Shown here one piece after another: positions 24,311 through 37,440 of a stretch of DNA of 64,000 bases (positions are counted from its first letter, which is position 1; each line of letters begins with the position of its first letter). Source of the stretch: Sipunculus nudus. Its lineage: Eukaryota; Annelida; Sipuncula; Golfingiida; Sipunculidae. The notes beneath the pieces were generated by a model, which saw only the letters and a list, made by a program, of their open reading frames with translations, was not told where the DNA came from and did not search any database. The stretch is taken from NCBI GenBank assembly GCA_026874595.1, contig CM049320.1, positions 2,203,501-2,267,500 on the forward strand, written 5' to 3'. Position numbers and translations under genes: made by a program.

Positions 24311-27231
24311 GAGGTTTGGCAGGAACACTTATTTTGTTATTAAGGGGTGGAGCTAGTGTTGCTATAAACAAGATATTTGAGTCAGTGTTGATGCTCTGTA
24401 ATCTATATCGCGTTGACAAAAGCGAGATATCTGATAACCGGACAAGACAGAAGGCAAACATTGATCTGTGTCAGGCAGGTCCTTTTCTATTGAGATCGGC
24501 AAGCCTTCCACAGTACTGTCAGGGATGTACTTTCATTCAACCAGACTGTGTCTCATTCTGTTTCAATTGAATACTGAAAAAAAAATGTCCATTTTTTGGG
24601 AAACGTTATTATTGTTTGTGTTGCAGTTTAGAATAAGAGTACCCCAATGAAATATGTCTGTTTGCTTGCTTTTTATTTTTCAACTGAAAATCTTTATATT
24701 TTAGTAATTTTATTTTCCACATTTTTCATGCAGGTGCTGGGCATGTTACTCTGTTTCACATCTAAGACTCTAATGTCCACGCCTCTGTTTGTCCATGCAT
24801 CCAGTGAGTGAGGGAAAAAATCTATTGTACATTTTGGGACCTTTTCTTTTCTTCTGAAGATCAGGGAACATGGAAAGAAGGTTCAGCATTTTTGCATTTA
24901 TATTTAGCTGATAATATTTTATATATCAGTTATCATGGTATATGTATGTATCAATGAAATTCACATTCATTTTCAAATAAAATTTTATTTTTTCCAATTT
25001 TTAAATGTAACATGATTTTAAGCTAATATCAGACTACATGTCAATATCTCAAAACCATTGTTGGTTTTCCTCAATCAGATTTCTTTTATGTTTAAAAATG
25101 AAATTTAATTTTTTTTTTTTAATATTGAGAAAATCAATTATAAGTTAGAAAGAAACATGATAGAAGGAAAACACAAATAGGTTTTGAGTTTTGGTCATGT
25201 AGTGTGTGTGTGTGTATATAAATATTTAAACACATTATCTTGATTTTATTCATATAATATGAATTTTATAAATGAACTAAGAACGTAATTAGGACAGTAT
25301 ATTTAATTATTACAGAAATAAAACTTAATTTTTGCATACTCATACAAGAGCCAGTTTTATAGTGTACATAAAACATTATTAGACTAATCAATGAAATTCA
25401 GTTATTTACAGATGAGCATAACATTCAGTCTATGGCAGAAATAAAACTTTAAATTCTAGAACTGCACTAAACCCAATTTACAATTTCATATTTTCAGTTT
25501 CATCTGCTCAAATATTAGTAATCTATTAGTAAAATATACCCTGCCATTGCTGACATAGTTTCTGAGCTCCATGAAGATGGACCAGAGAACTAATCAAAGA
25601 TGGCGGCTCAATGCAGTAAACACTGAGAGAGACAATGCAGAAATAAAAAATGCCTATGGAATTACCTAAAAAGCTTTATTTGCAAAAAGTAGCTATTTCA
25701 TTTACAGTATATCATACAAAAGCTAAAAAGCCAAACTTGTGTGTCCAAGTCACCCCCACAAAATATAAGGAGAATGACAGTAGGCAAGAGTTGTTAATAT
25801 ATAGTACATCTGTGCCAGATTTAAGCAGACAATAATTATGTCCAGTTTACGGTCGCTTTACAGGAAGGTGGGTCACTCTGCTGAGGAAAATAATTGATGC
25901 GTTGGTATATCAGTAAACACCTGGGGTATATCCTGGTTTTAGTGGCCATGATTTGGCCACCTGTGGTATTAATCTAACATTTGTTGGGGAAAGAATCAAA
26001 TATTCATCAGCATCAGTGGTTATTACTCTAACTGCTCTATTTTGGTCGAAAGATTTCCACAGGTGGCTCATATCAGGGGTTCTCAGAGTCAGTGCAGATT
26101 TAATAAAGAAATTATTCTATGTTGGAGCAGAAAGATTGAGATAGAGTGTGGTTATTTAAGATTCTTGGTGTTTTCATGGTTACATGATAATGCAACAGGC
26201 TGGCTGTTAAATAAAAGCATAACATCACATTTAATACCAATCAAAGTCACATGACTTCAACAGTTCATTTGATTGGACATAACAAATTTTAATTAACATT
26301 ATTCTCCACTAAGCCAAAATATCTATGACAATTCTTCAGTATTTTTTTAAATTCTGAAGGAAGATAGCCATTTGATATTCACTTTTTATGGTGAGTTCAG
26401 GTCTCCATGGTTTTATTCTAAATTGTACCATATATTTCTAACTGATATGGTGATTAGCTTATTTTCATTTTGAAATCATGATTTTTATCTGTCCTGAAGA
26501 TTGGTGCATTTTTATGTGAAGCTGTTTGAGGAAGCCTGCTAGGACTTTTTCTAGATATCCCTCTACAGGTTTATGTGTTGACTGGAATTGTTCTAGATTG
26601 CAGGCTTATTGGCTGACTAGAACTGTTTATCTTCTGGAGGGTTAATTTTTTTATGCCAAATATGCGGCCAAGGGCTTGGACTTTGGTTGACATATTCTTC
26701 CAAAACAGCTTTATAAATTTATGTAAATATTTAGACAAAAGTAAAAACAATAGCAATAAAAAATTACTAGCATTGCAACAGAGAAACTAATAGCTATGTT
26801 ACAGATTCTTTCTGTGAAATGATAAATAGTCAATAAAACCTGGGAAACTCAGTATGTCACATATCCTTTCTGTCTTTATATTGAATTATTATGTCTTTAA
26901 TTTTGCTTGCAGAATTATTCTTGATTCACTGATGATTATTTATGTTATTTTGTGGTATTTATTATATCAGCAAATATCATAGCTTGCCTTTCAGCATATT
27001 TCCACATGCAGAATTAGGGATTATTGCCAAACTGGTATTTTGTGCAGGTGTTCTTTAACATGCAGATAAAATTTGTAGAGTGTTTTTGTAATAATTAGAC
27101 TATCACACTCGGATCTTTAAAAGGTTATTTATTAGTTTCCTATAAAAGCATGTACTTAATAAATTATGGGATGTAATTTGATGCATTATGGGATGGCACA
27201 CTTCTAAAGTATTATGGGAAGGGTCCCACTT

Positions 27232-27480
27232 AAGTCACAAGTTTTAATCAAGATTAACCTGGGATGTTGGCCTAATAATGTTGTGATCAGGTGGTCTGTG
27301 TGTTTAATTGGTCACTGCTGAGACCTGTGCGTCCTGCCTTCAGGAGATTTAATGGAATGGGGCCTTATTGAAAGACACAATTGGCTTGGTGTGCCTCAGA
27401 GAATCCCTGAACTGGTAATGGCAGGAGAAGCTGTCTCGTTAATTCCACTCAGTCTTTTAGTGGTGTATAGCTACATTGTT
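27232..27480. other. GC-richer island, possible conserved non-coding element
   Basis: Non-repetitive sequence with GTTTAATTGG, GAGACCTGTG and TCGTTAATTCC words. The phrase 'gagacctgtg' is shared with the island at 24130-24310. No coding frame with splice sites is found; an adjacent 79-codon open frame (27476-27715) looks like chance. Confidence 0.2.
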
Positions 27481-27841
27481 GCCTCTGGGGTATCTTGATA
27501 AACTTTATGAAAATGTTTTAAGAAATTGGAAAGCACTCAAAGGCACTCTTACAAAATATTGGATCACCAGGCTTCTTTTCAAATTTAGGAGTGTGGTTTT
27601 TAAACACAGGAAATATTGTAATCCAAGCATAGAGAAATGTGTGCTATGGCTCAACAACATGATGGATAGATCACTGGTCAGCTTTGCACTCCAGAGTAAG
27701 GGTGGCTCCAGATAGGTTACACTACATGTGACATGCAGTGAGCTCTTCAACACATCTCACCACCTCCTGTTTATTGGTGGGAAGAAATTAATAGAAAAGG
27801 CTTTTCTGTCAAGAAAGGGACTTGTTAATTCATAATAAACA

Positions 27842-27944
27842 CTGTGAAACCTCTCTGAGTGAGCAACTCCATAAAGTGGGCACTTCTTTATAATGGGCAC
27901 TTGTTCCCAGTTCCCAGGGTGCCAGTATTACAGAGGTTTCACTG
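27842..27944. mobile_element. Short pogo-like MITE (103 bp)
   Basis: CTGTGAAACCTCT at the left and AGAGGTTTCACTG at the right form an inverted repeat with one mismatch at the second base. TA follows the right end. The interior contains 'taaagtgggcacttctttataatgggcac', a two-unit repeat like those expanded in the related copy at 36677. Confidence 0.65.
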
Positions 27945-28038
27945 TATTGACAAATTTTCTGCCAGCAAAACATAATATAATAAAATTATAATAATATGAT
28001 AGTATTCAGAATACATTGCTTGACCTCAAGTATACATG

Positions 28039-28060
28039 TCAGCTGAGTGTCATGACCCAT
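28039..28060. mobile_element. Degenerate family A 3' end
   Basis: TCAGCTGAGTGTCATGACCCAT without the rest of the palindrome: a solo, decayed end of the family A repeat. Confidence 0.4.
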
Positions 28061-28379
28061 ACATCATTTTTCATCATAATTGAGGTATAGAATAACTCAC
28101 ACCTTTTTGTTATACTTTTCCAAGATGATATTTGATTCACAGGGAGTTTGATCAGAATTCTCCAGTGTCTGCATATCTGTGGCTGTGTTGTCTTTATTAA
28201 CAGTCAGGTCACAGAGTAACAATATTCATTGTCCTCTTTTACACCAGCTACATGGCCCAGCTTTCACAGTCATGACTACAGCTATAGTTGTAAGTTAACA
28301 ATGTTATGTACACAGAATGAATATGTCTGTAACTTAATAATGTTACACAGAATCAATTTGTGTGTCTCTTGTTATTGAT

Positions 28380-28690
28380 GCATCCCGGATCACAAGGATG
28401 ACCTGGCAGCATTTCTCTGGCTTACTGTGACTTATTTTTCCCGATAATTAAGACAATCTTTGAGCTCCCACCCCATTGAGGCCAACAACTGGATATTAAC
28501 TGGGGATTCGCTATGGAGAGTGTGACCTTTGGAATAAGGTCAAGGTCAAAAATAAATATCAGATACAAATCTTTGACCTAGACTAATAATGTACCCAGAT
28601 TTCAGCTTTGGAAAATAAGCCAAATTGGATTCCAGCCAAAGCAGAAAATGAAGGAAAAAAGCCAAAAAGAAAATAAATTGAAATCATTTG
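28380..28690. repeat. Dispersed repeat family E, copy 1
   Basis: It shares the ordered words 'aggtcaagg', 'aaataaatatcag', 'gagctc' and 'gaaaataaattg' with 37190-37440 at roughly 60-70% similarity by eye. The A-rich end (gaaaaaagccaaaaagaaaa) would suit a retroposed sequence. Class unknown. Confidence 0.45.
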
Positions 28691-31600
28691 TTTTGCCCTT
28701 CAGGGGACCTATTAAAGTTTGTCCACCAATAAAGATTGTTTTACCTGAATGTAATTATAAAAATAAACTGATCAACTCCTACAAGCCTCCCTGTACTATG
28801 GGGGGGGTTTTTAAAAATTCACAAACGCCCACACACTTCTGTACTTTTGTAAGATTTATATCTCATACCACATTTTAATAGAGAATATTCCTGAGTTATG
28901 TGTTCAAAAATTTTAATTTAGTGTTTTTCATCGACCACATTAAAGTCAGCCACATTAAAGCAGGTTGTTTGGGTTAAACACACAGCAGAACTTTTTTTAT
29001 GTATCATTGCACTTGCCACCATGCTAGCTAGTGAAGTACACAGAAGCAAGGCACTGGGTTCATACAAGCTAAAAATCCTTGAAAACCCTTTGAATCTTTT
29101 TATGTCATTTCAAGATTTTGAAAGTTCCTTAATATAGGTAATTTTAAAAATCACCTTGAAAATACCTCAGATTTCTCTCTAACAGTTAATTTTGACAGAG
29201 CATGAAGTACAAGGCATGCCTTTGTCTGTTAAAGAAATATCCTGCTATATTTTTCTCTCTTCTTTATACAGAAAATGTATAAGATTTGTCATAAACCTGG
29301 CTAGCTATTTGATAGCCTTGCAATAAATAAATTTGATTGTTAATCTAACAAATAAATACTGGCAAATTACTTTAAAATTTGCTTTTAGCTTAAAAACTTA
29401 AACAATTCTCATAAAAATGACAAGATTGTCAACTCTGTGTAAAAGTTATCATTTCAAGTCAATATTTATTTATAAATCATGCTTCAAATGTCTAGAACTG
29501 ATATGTCAGGAGGTGAAAACTTTCTTCTGCACCAAGACTTTTCTCTTTTTATGTCAGTGAACATTGCGTAGGATTACTGTATGCTTGGGATTTTACTGCA
29601 TTTTTTAAGGATAACAATTGGATTGATTTGCCAATATTAATCTCTGAATATTTTCAAATAATTCCACAAGAAAAAAGAAAAAATATCTCTGGGTTTCATT
29701 CATATCACAGTCAAATAAGGCTAAAGTGAAAATCAGTAATATTTTCAGAAGAAAAAAAATTCAGTAAAAATGCAGCGACATGAGAGTTGTTGGCAAAAAC
29801 ATGCCTAGCCACCCAATTTATTGCCCTTGTTGAGAATAATGCCATATCACGGAGGGAACATTTATGTATACCTTTACCTAAGTATGGTGTACTGCTGATA
29901 TATACCAAATATTTAATTTTCCAGTCAGAACACGCAGATAAAAGAATATTTGAACAGAATCAGGGCCTGATTTTCTATTGCATGATTCTACAAGCTTTGG
30001 ACTTTAACTTTCATCCAAACCTGCCGTGGTTAAGGGTTAAACAGTTCATGCTTAAATCTTGGAGACTCAGCTAAACCAACAAATGAAGAAGGCAAGGCTT
30101 CTGCTGATTCCTATATTTCCTATATGTACTGGTAAAATATTGTCTCCTAATATTTCTTATATTTTTCAGTGTTTAGATCATAATCTCCTGTATTCTTATA
30201 TTTAATTCACTGCACAATCATGCATCATGCATCAATCTTTTGTAGTATTAATTTGTCCTAGTAAGTGATCAATGCTTATACAGCACCCTCTAAACCAACT
30301 GAACAGACCATCATGTGCCGTTTGGAGAAATGCATGATGGTCATTGAAAGTAATGATGTAAGTAAAATATAATTCTCCAGTGAAAAATCCTATATTTTTC
30401 CTATATTTTTTGCTGGAAACTCCTATAATTGTGACTCAAGTGCTCCAATAAAATTCCTGTATTTTTCCATGGGTCGATCTGTAGAAGTTCTGTGAAGTTT
30501 TTATAAGTAATTTTGATTATTCCATGCCATGTTTAGAAGATGCATTTATCAGTCATACTGATGTCATCTTCATGTATTTATGATGACACAATGAAAATAA
30601 CATCACACAGGATGGTTATGTACGTATATAATGTGCTGATACATGCATGTAGCAGGCTGATATAACTCATATTAAATAGCGGCAATATGAGCCAGGCATT
30701 TTTTTTTAATTTGTGGTTAATTAACAAACATAAAGATACTTCTGCACAGAATTCAGTGTAATTATGAACATTAGTTTCACTGTGTAACAGACAATATGCA
30801 GTTCTTTTGAAGAAATTTTAATTACATTTATCAAGATTTTTATATCTAACCTATCACTACAGGTAACACAGGAAAGAGACCTTTAATTTAATTTCTAGGT
30901 ACCATGTCATGTAGCAATTGATTCTTACTCCTGAATATGTTAAGAAAACCAACATTTTATTCAACTTATCTATTTCATTTCATAGCTCTGTTCACATATA
31001 GACAATCAGTACTTGATAAAGAATTTAATTACCAGTAATTATGTATACCACAAATCAACAGTAATTACTGACTCTGCATGTACCACTGATTGAATCAGGA
31101 TTAATATTTTATCTTGTGACCTAGTACAGGGGTACTAGTAAAAGCTACATGTGTTCTATTTTTGGGAGAGTCACCCTAATTATGCAAATGTTCATGATTA
31201 TTCATTGAATGAATATGCAGTTAAGGTCACATAGAGTTTATGGTTAGGTCAATAGAAAGCAGTGGCAAAATGAAATAAGTTGTAGAACGATCATGCTGAC
31301 TGACTGTGAATCAGTCAGTTCAAGAGTTGAAGTCCATACTGATAACATCACAAATACAAAAATGTACACGCTGTAGACTTTCTTTAACATACTACAATAG
31401 ATTATTTAATTAAGCAGACATTGATTCCCCATTTTAATATTCATCTTGTGTTGTTCCATCAGAAGCAGGCTGCTAGTACTACTGAACTCTACTAATCACA
31501 TTCAATACCAACAACATAAAAATAATCGGATTCCATAGTCCATGTGTTTTAAGCTGCAACACATAGTGCTAAAATTAGAGTCTAAGTAATAGGCCACTGT

Positions 31601-34600
31601 CTAATACTTCAAAGATGAGGTTTTTCAGTACTCCTGCACTATGAGTTATTACAGGAAATACAATTTAGAAATAAAAGGGCATGCACATGAGTTTTCTTAG
31701 AATCGTGTATGCACCCAGTCCCCATACTCAGTCATGTGATTTGGTCCATTGATTTTGCTGATTTCATGTTTTGATATATCAGAAAAGATGGTATTGTAGA
31801 ACGAGAAAAGGATTATCCAGTGTTTTATACCTCTAAAAGAATTTGTTGTGTTTATATATGTCTTGGTTTGTAACGCTGTTTGTTTGTCTGTAAGTAAATT
31901 CACAAAAATTTGTGAGAAGACTTTCATTTGCTATCTAGCTGGTTGATTGTTCATGTAGTTGGTTGGCTTGTCTGTTAATAAATTTACTAAAAAATGAGCT
32001 TTGTACAGAATTTGACAAAATTGTGTGAAAAGACTATAGTAACAGTTAAAAAGCAATCCATTTTATGACACACACATACCACTCACACAAACACATAGCG
32101 ATTGGGAACATAGGAATTGATGAATGAAATGGGCACAATGGGCCATAAAGATTTATTGGTTTTATATTTTCTTAACCTTAAACTGCATAGAGATTTTTTA
32201 CTCATGAAATTATATCTGATTTAACCAGTATGGTGGGGTCACATTGAAATAAGTCCATTCATGATACGATTAAAGATAATTCAATTGAGTGAGTGTTAAA
32301 GAGAACTTATTTGCACATATTAAGCTTAATTGAAAAACATTTTATGGTGGAAGAAGGGGTGGGTGGCAGGTTTCAAATGGCAAAGCAGGCAGTATATTGG
32401 AGAGATCAGATCTTGAATACACGGCTTTATATATGAACCAGGATTCGGCAAGACTGCATGGATTCTTGGTCACTGATAGGTTGCAGCCCAAATTGTGAAA
32501 CCTTGTCCGTCCGTTATCTCAGGAGAGTGGCCCAGATAGCTGTAACGGCCATGTGGGTTCTGTTATGATAAACAAAACATAGAAACAAGCTACGTGCAAC
32601 ATAAAAACACTTTGGCCCTACAGGTAAAACTAGGCATTAATTTTGGAGGTCATCTGAATCACCTTAGTAATGGAACCTTTTTCAGGCTGTTTCCTATTGT
32701 TAAATAGTTGCTGGAACAAGCGTTAAGGTTTACAGGGCTATATTTTGATGGTAAAAGTGATATAAATGTTCTTTAATATCATCCCTCTTGACATGAGAAA
32801 AAAACTCATCCAGATTAAGAAACCTGACAGGACAAAGGGATTGTGGATAGAATAAATATTAAACACAAAGTATGTTATTTTGAGTACAGAAACAAAACTG
32901 TTCCCATAGGGTGTTTATCCCATCAGCTCAAAGAAAAGAAAATATAAAATGACCACGGAACTTCCATAATACTTTCAGTATGTCACTTTCAAACGCTGGC
33001 TGCTGTGTAGAGTATTAGGGACACTTTGATCAATGGTCAATGTTTCTGATGTGTAGCATCCTAAACCACAAAATTAATGGCCAGGTATTTCTTAGAAGGA
33101 TCAGATTCACATGATGAACACAAGGATTGTACATTCCTCTTGTCTTTTGACCCTCGAGTTCATGCAACTGATTTCTTCTTAGAACCCAACCTCTTCAAGT
33201 CCCAAGCTTGTTTAAGCTCTTATCTTCTTAGAGGAACACTCAGAAATACTGGAAATTGTCACTTGGAAATTATTCTTTTGGGCAGATATACTGATGCTAA
33301 GCTAAGTGCATATTAAAGGGACACAATCAGGAGTAATATCATGCCTTTTCTTTTACATTATCAGTTCAGTTTAGCTTTAAACAAAGTTTCCCTTGCAAAA
33401 CCATCCCAGCACATAGTCTCAGTACCTCGCATACAGCTGTTAAACACCATGTTATGGCTCTGAGTTTTGGTAAACAGAGTCCACCTGTGTCTGTTTACCA
33501 TAAGCAAACAGAACAGGGCAATATTTTAGCAGGTAAAAATTAATTTTAAAGGGAAGAAGCTATTTTTTTGTGTTAATTCAACATGCTTTATAGGTGATTG
33601 GGCCCCTTTATTCTTCAGGTTTAAAGATTTACATGAAACAAAAAAGAATATTTGTGGTATGCATGTTGAAAATTTAGAAAACTTGGTAGAGATGCAATGA
33701 AAATGGAGTGAGATTAAACCTGTAATATATAAATATAAATATCTTAATTTAAAATACACTGATCACTAAGTGGTTAAGAAACATATCTGCATTGACATTA
33801 ACCATTTATTGGTATCAAGCGCCATGTACCTTTGTTCTATACAGAGCTGGAGTTGGTGAACTGATCACACTTTTTCTATGTTTAACAAAGGCAAGGTTTA
33901 TTAGCATTTACCAGCAGAGGTATACATGGAGTCTCAGACTACATCTCTAATTTAGCTGTTTAATGTATACTGCAGTTTAAAAAAGATGAAATATGGTTGC
34001 GATTTTTGTCAGACACTGCAATAATTGTATTGTTCTTTGTTCATTGGTCAAAATATTAACACATAAAACTAGATATAGAAACCTTTATTTAACATTTTAT
34101 TAATAAACGTTAATCCTGAATATTGCACAAAAGTAAGGCATATAAGGAAATTACTTGCCTGTAATCAAATTTCCAGAGGATAATTATTGTCAAAATTATT
34201 TTTTAGACAGAAATTTTTCTGAGGCAAATGCCGCCGTTGTACTTTTCTCATGATCATGAGCATCATATTTTAATGTAAATAAAAAGATATGTCAAGATTA
34301 CTTAAAATTGAAATAAAATATAATTTCATACTTAAGTATTATTTTTTTAGGTATCAAGGCTTCCTCGCAGAAAGTGTGACAGATTTGCAGATAAGAAAAT
34401 GTCCTGGTTCACATTATCAGATTATAAAAAAATAGTGGATAAAAACAGATATGTTCTAGTTTTCTTGATTATAAATTTCTGACAGGACTTTATTACTATT
34501 CAGATTTAATAGCTTACAAGATAAGATTTTACTTATAATACTTGTGAGAATTTTCACCTTTTCCTATCAGAGTTCTTGGATTATAAATTTGCTTTATTTA

Positions 34601-35426
34601 CTTTAATTTTCTAGCATCCTTTCTTATTTTAGGCCTGTTCTTAGCTCTATGTCAGTATTCTTTGGAAATATAGGAAAATTTTACTAACTGTAAGACTAGG
34701 AAACACAAATCTGTATTGATCAGACAATATCAATAAAACAAATGGGAATTAGATGCCTCATCAACTTAACAAGATTTTAAGCCTGAAAATTTAAAAAATA
34801 AAACTATGTAAAATGAACAAAATTCTCATCTTGTTATATATTACACTTCTAACAATTTGTTATCTATGAAGTTAGGGCCATATTTTAATGAAACAGCAGG
34901 TTTGGAAGAAAAAAAAAATTTTGTAAAGTTGTGTATAAAATAAAATCAAAATTTCTTAATATGGAGTGGATTCAGGAATATATTAATTAAGATGACATAT
35001 CCATAAAGTTAAATTTAAAGAAGCTGTTATTCCAAGAGGGTTGAATAAAACTTTTAAAAAAATTTCTGATTGCACATATTTGATATAATTAAAGCAACTA
35101 GTGAAAATGCAGTAAAGCATTATGACTATGTATTTGGTAAAGATCTGTTTTCTGACAAGAAAATGAGAAGAAACATTCTAGTATTCTTTAGTGTTAAATT
35201 CTTTAGTGTAACTTTTTCTCATACAATAAACAGAAAAAAATTGAAAGCTATATTTCAAAACACCATGGGAATTACTAAACAATTATGTACACAGATATAA
35301 CAAATACTTGAACACAATTAAAAAACCACAACAGAAGTGAAATGTTAGACAAGACCATTAAAAATCTAAAATGCAGACAACTACATGAAAATGCAGCACT
35401 AAATAAATGAGGAATACCATTCTTAC

Positions 35427-35505
35427 CTCTCTTGCCGTAGAAATTTGCTTCTGTTACCACAATGAGCACCAGGGTGCAGAGGAGGACCGCTGTCAAATAT
35501 TTCAT
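35427..35505 (-). CDS. First coding exon of an amidated-tripeptide (NFY-amide) secretory peptide precursor
   Basis: The ATG at 35505 opens a textbook signal peptide (MKYLTAVLLCTLVLIVVTEA, 20 residues; small residues at -3 and -1 before the cut). It is followed at once by Asn-Phe-Tyr-Gly-Lys-Arg and a perfect donor (AGAG|GTAAGA at 35426). Signal peptidase would free the N-terminal Asn. Lys-Arg is a prohormone convertase site and Gly the amide donor, so the mature product should be NFY-NH2. Known family fact: molluscan NdWFamide is made from a precursor in which Asn-Trp-Phe-Gly-Lys-Arg directly follows the signal peptide, and its second residue becomes the D-isomer. The layout here is the same with Phe-Tyr in place of Trp-Phe. 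Orthology is inference. The exon ends in phase 1 and joins exon 2 at 16893, 18.5 kb away. The gene appears nested, antisense, in the 38-kb intron of the + strand host gene. Confidence 0.65.
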
Positions 35506-35559
35506 GTTCTGTTTCTGTTCTTCTGCTGCTGAAACTGACTGGCACAGTGCTGTACAGGA

Positions 35560-35745
35560 AGCAAACTAACTCACGCTGTAGTGGCAGAGGTTCCAGCAAG
35601 GTCTCCTTAAAAGTTACTTCACCAAGATTGCATGATGGGATATCATGAATATGCATGAGTTCATTGTGACTTCTTATTGGTCAGTTGAAAGAAATATGCA
35701 TATTCAATACCCTGCTGGGATGTAATGATTGAATATTCATAAGTG
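35560..35745 (-). promoter_or_regulatory. Probable promoter region of the peptide gene
   Basis: Reading the - strand towards the ATG there are several ATGCAT/ATATGCATAT words (35694-35703, 35651-35656) that fit POU/octamer-type sites, a CCAAT box (35680-35676) and an AT-rich TTTTAAGG word (35614-35607). The last lies about 100 bases before the ATG and could serve as a weak TATA box. The start site is not visible from sequence alone. Confidence 0.3.
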
Positions 35746-36676
35746 TTTCACCCTCCTCCCCCTGGTTGCCTGATTACAGGTTCACCTGCCCACGTTGGTG
35801 GGGAATTAGAAAGCTATGTTGTGTGCTGCCAATGATAATACTGAAACCAGGAATAGCATCAATGGTTGATATTGTTAGTTCCTTTCCTGTTATAGCAGCT
35901 CATAGAACTATGATGGATCCTTGTGACACTGTTAGGCTGACAAGCGTAGAGGGGCTGTTCTCTGTACATATTGATTAGTAGTGAGGCCTTTAGCCCAAGT
36001 GTTGCGGCATTTAACTAGGGTCCTTCTTCACTCACAAATCTTCGCTCTTGACAAACCTCAGCCCACAGGAAGAAGGATCAGGCATTCTGAAGCTTTCCTG
36101 ATGAAGCTCAAATTTTAGCAACATAGTCAATAAAAATTGCTTTTTAGGACAACTTGATGATATGTTTGTATAATCAGGCACTATGAATTAAAGGGTTTGG
36201 TAGATGTGAAAAATGGTTTTTGTAAGTTGTGTTATTTTTTACATAATGGGGTTTGAAATTTCCACAAAATGAACCAGGAATTTTTCTTGCCTGGCTATAT
36301 GGGTGAACTCATCATTGGTACATCCATCTGCCCATCCATCATTCCACAAGAAAAGCATAAATTGAACCATTTGAGCTAGAGATTTCATATTTAATATGAC
36401 ATAAGATGCATGTAAATGCTATACAACCAAACCTGAACTATTATCTCTACCTCTTTGACCTTGTTCATTTTAGAAATTAAGTAAAGATCTTTGTTGTGCA
36501 ATAAAAAACTATTGTAACTATTCAGGACCGCCTTAAACTATGTCAGACAGTTCTTGCTTATACCTGTCATCAATAATATGAATACCTATAGATTTTATTT
36601 GTAAATTCTGATATTTGATATCACTGTCACATTTATTAAAACTTTTGTTTGGTTTTGAAGACATCATATAATGTTA
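35746..36676. other. No gene seen; diverged repeat
   Basis: AT-rich. The part at 36290-36500 ('ccatctgcccatccatcattcc', 'tttgaccttgttcattttagaa') looks like a diverged piece of the family C type repeats. An open frame at 35766-35978 has no supporting signals. Confidence 0.35.
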
Positions 36677-36981
36677 CAGTGAAACCTCAAAATTATGACA
36701 CCAACAGGACCTGTGTAAAGTGGTCATATTTTCAACAGGACCTCTATAAAGTGGTCATATATTCAACAGGACCTCTATAAAGTGGTCATATTTTCAACAG
36801 GACCTCTATAAAGTGGTCATATTTTCAACAGGACCTCTATAAAGTGGTCACATTTTCAAGATGGTCATTTAAGTGAGGTCTAATATAAAGAGCAGGAAAG
36901 AATTGGAAATTAAGGTAAAAAAGTGGTTGTTATTTTGATGTGGTCACTCAACTGAGGTGGTTGTTTGGCAAGGTTTCACTG
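36677..36981. mobile_element. Pogo-like MITE with an expanded internal repeat (305 bp)
   Basis: It starts CAGTGAAACCTC (TA just before, 36675-36676) and ends CAAGGTTTCACTG. Inside is a tandem array of about five 31-bp units ('caacaggacctctataaag' + 'tggtcatatttt', about 36706-36862), then 'tggtcacattttcaagatgg'. It is the same family as 434-611 and 27842-27944. Confidence 0.75.
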
Positions 36982-37189
36982 TTAAGTAATTGGGGAAGGG
37001 GGTGGGAGGGTCCTGAGCCTGCAACAGGTGACTCTGATCATATAGATTAAAAAAAATGTTGCTTTTTTTATAATAACAACATTGAGATAATAAATATAAT
37101 TAGGTTAATGATAAAAAGAGAATTATCATCAGTGCTATTTCTTATGTTTACCATTTCATGGAAATTAAAATTAAATTAAAATTTAAATT

Positions 37190-37440
37190 AAAATAATTTA
37201 ATATACTTATTGGGGTTTTGTTGTGATCTATACCACTCTCACTTGCCACGATTGAGCGATAAAAGGGGAACAGTATATGATCTTGAAGATTAGGTCAAGG
37301 CAGTAAATAAATATCAGGCGTAATTTTGTCACCTGTGACTATCAATGTGACCAAATGTCACTTTTGGGAAATCAGTTTTATTTGAGCTCTGGAGCAAACA
37401 CAGGCAGAAGAAGAGAAAAAGAAAATAAATTGTAGATTTT
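37190..37440. repeat. Dispersed repeat family E, copy 2
   Basis: Counterpart of 28380-28690 in the same orientation, ending GAAAAAGAAAATAAATTG. Shares 'aggtcaagg', 'aaataaatatcagg', 'gagctctggagcaaa'. Confidence 0.45.

Larger units (their letters stand above)
16894..35426 (-). other. Intron 1 of the peptide gene (about 18.5 kb)
   Basis: It lies between the perfect donor AGAG|GTAAGA at 35426 and the acceptor at 16894. It contains a SINE, a hAT-like MITE, a pogo-like MITE, an A/T-rich tandem stretch and several GC-richer islands (listed separately). Stretches 16920-18468, 20300-21840, 22101-24120, 24320-27230 and 28691-35426 are AT-rich, and I see no gene or named repeat in them. Confidence 0.5.

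Noticed and set aside
33077-33316. 79-codon + strand open frame
   Set aside because: No splice signals and no similarity I recognise. A frame of this length is expected by chance in 64 kb.
35423-35656. 77-codon - strand open frame over the peptide gene's start
   Set aside because: It is a different frame covering the 5' UTR and signal peptide exon. The NFYGKR frame has the signal peptide and the phase-compatible splice.
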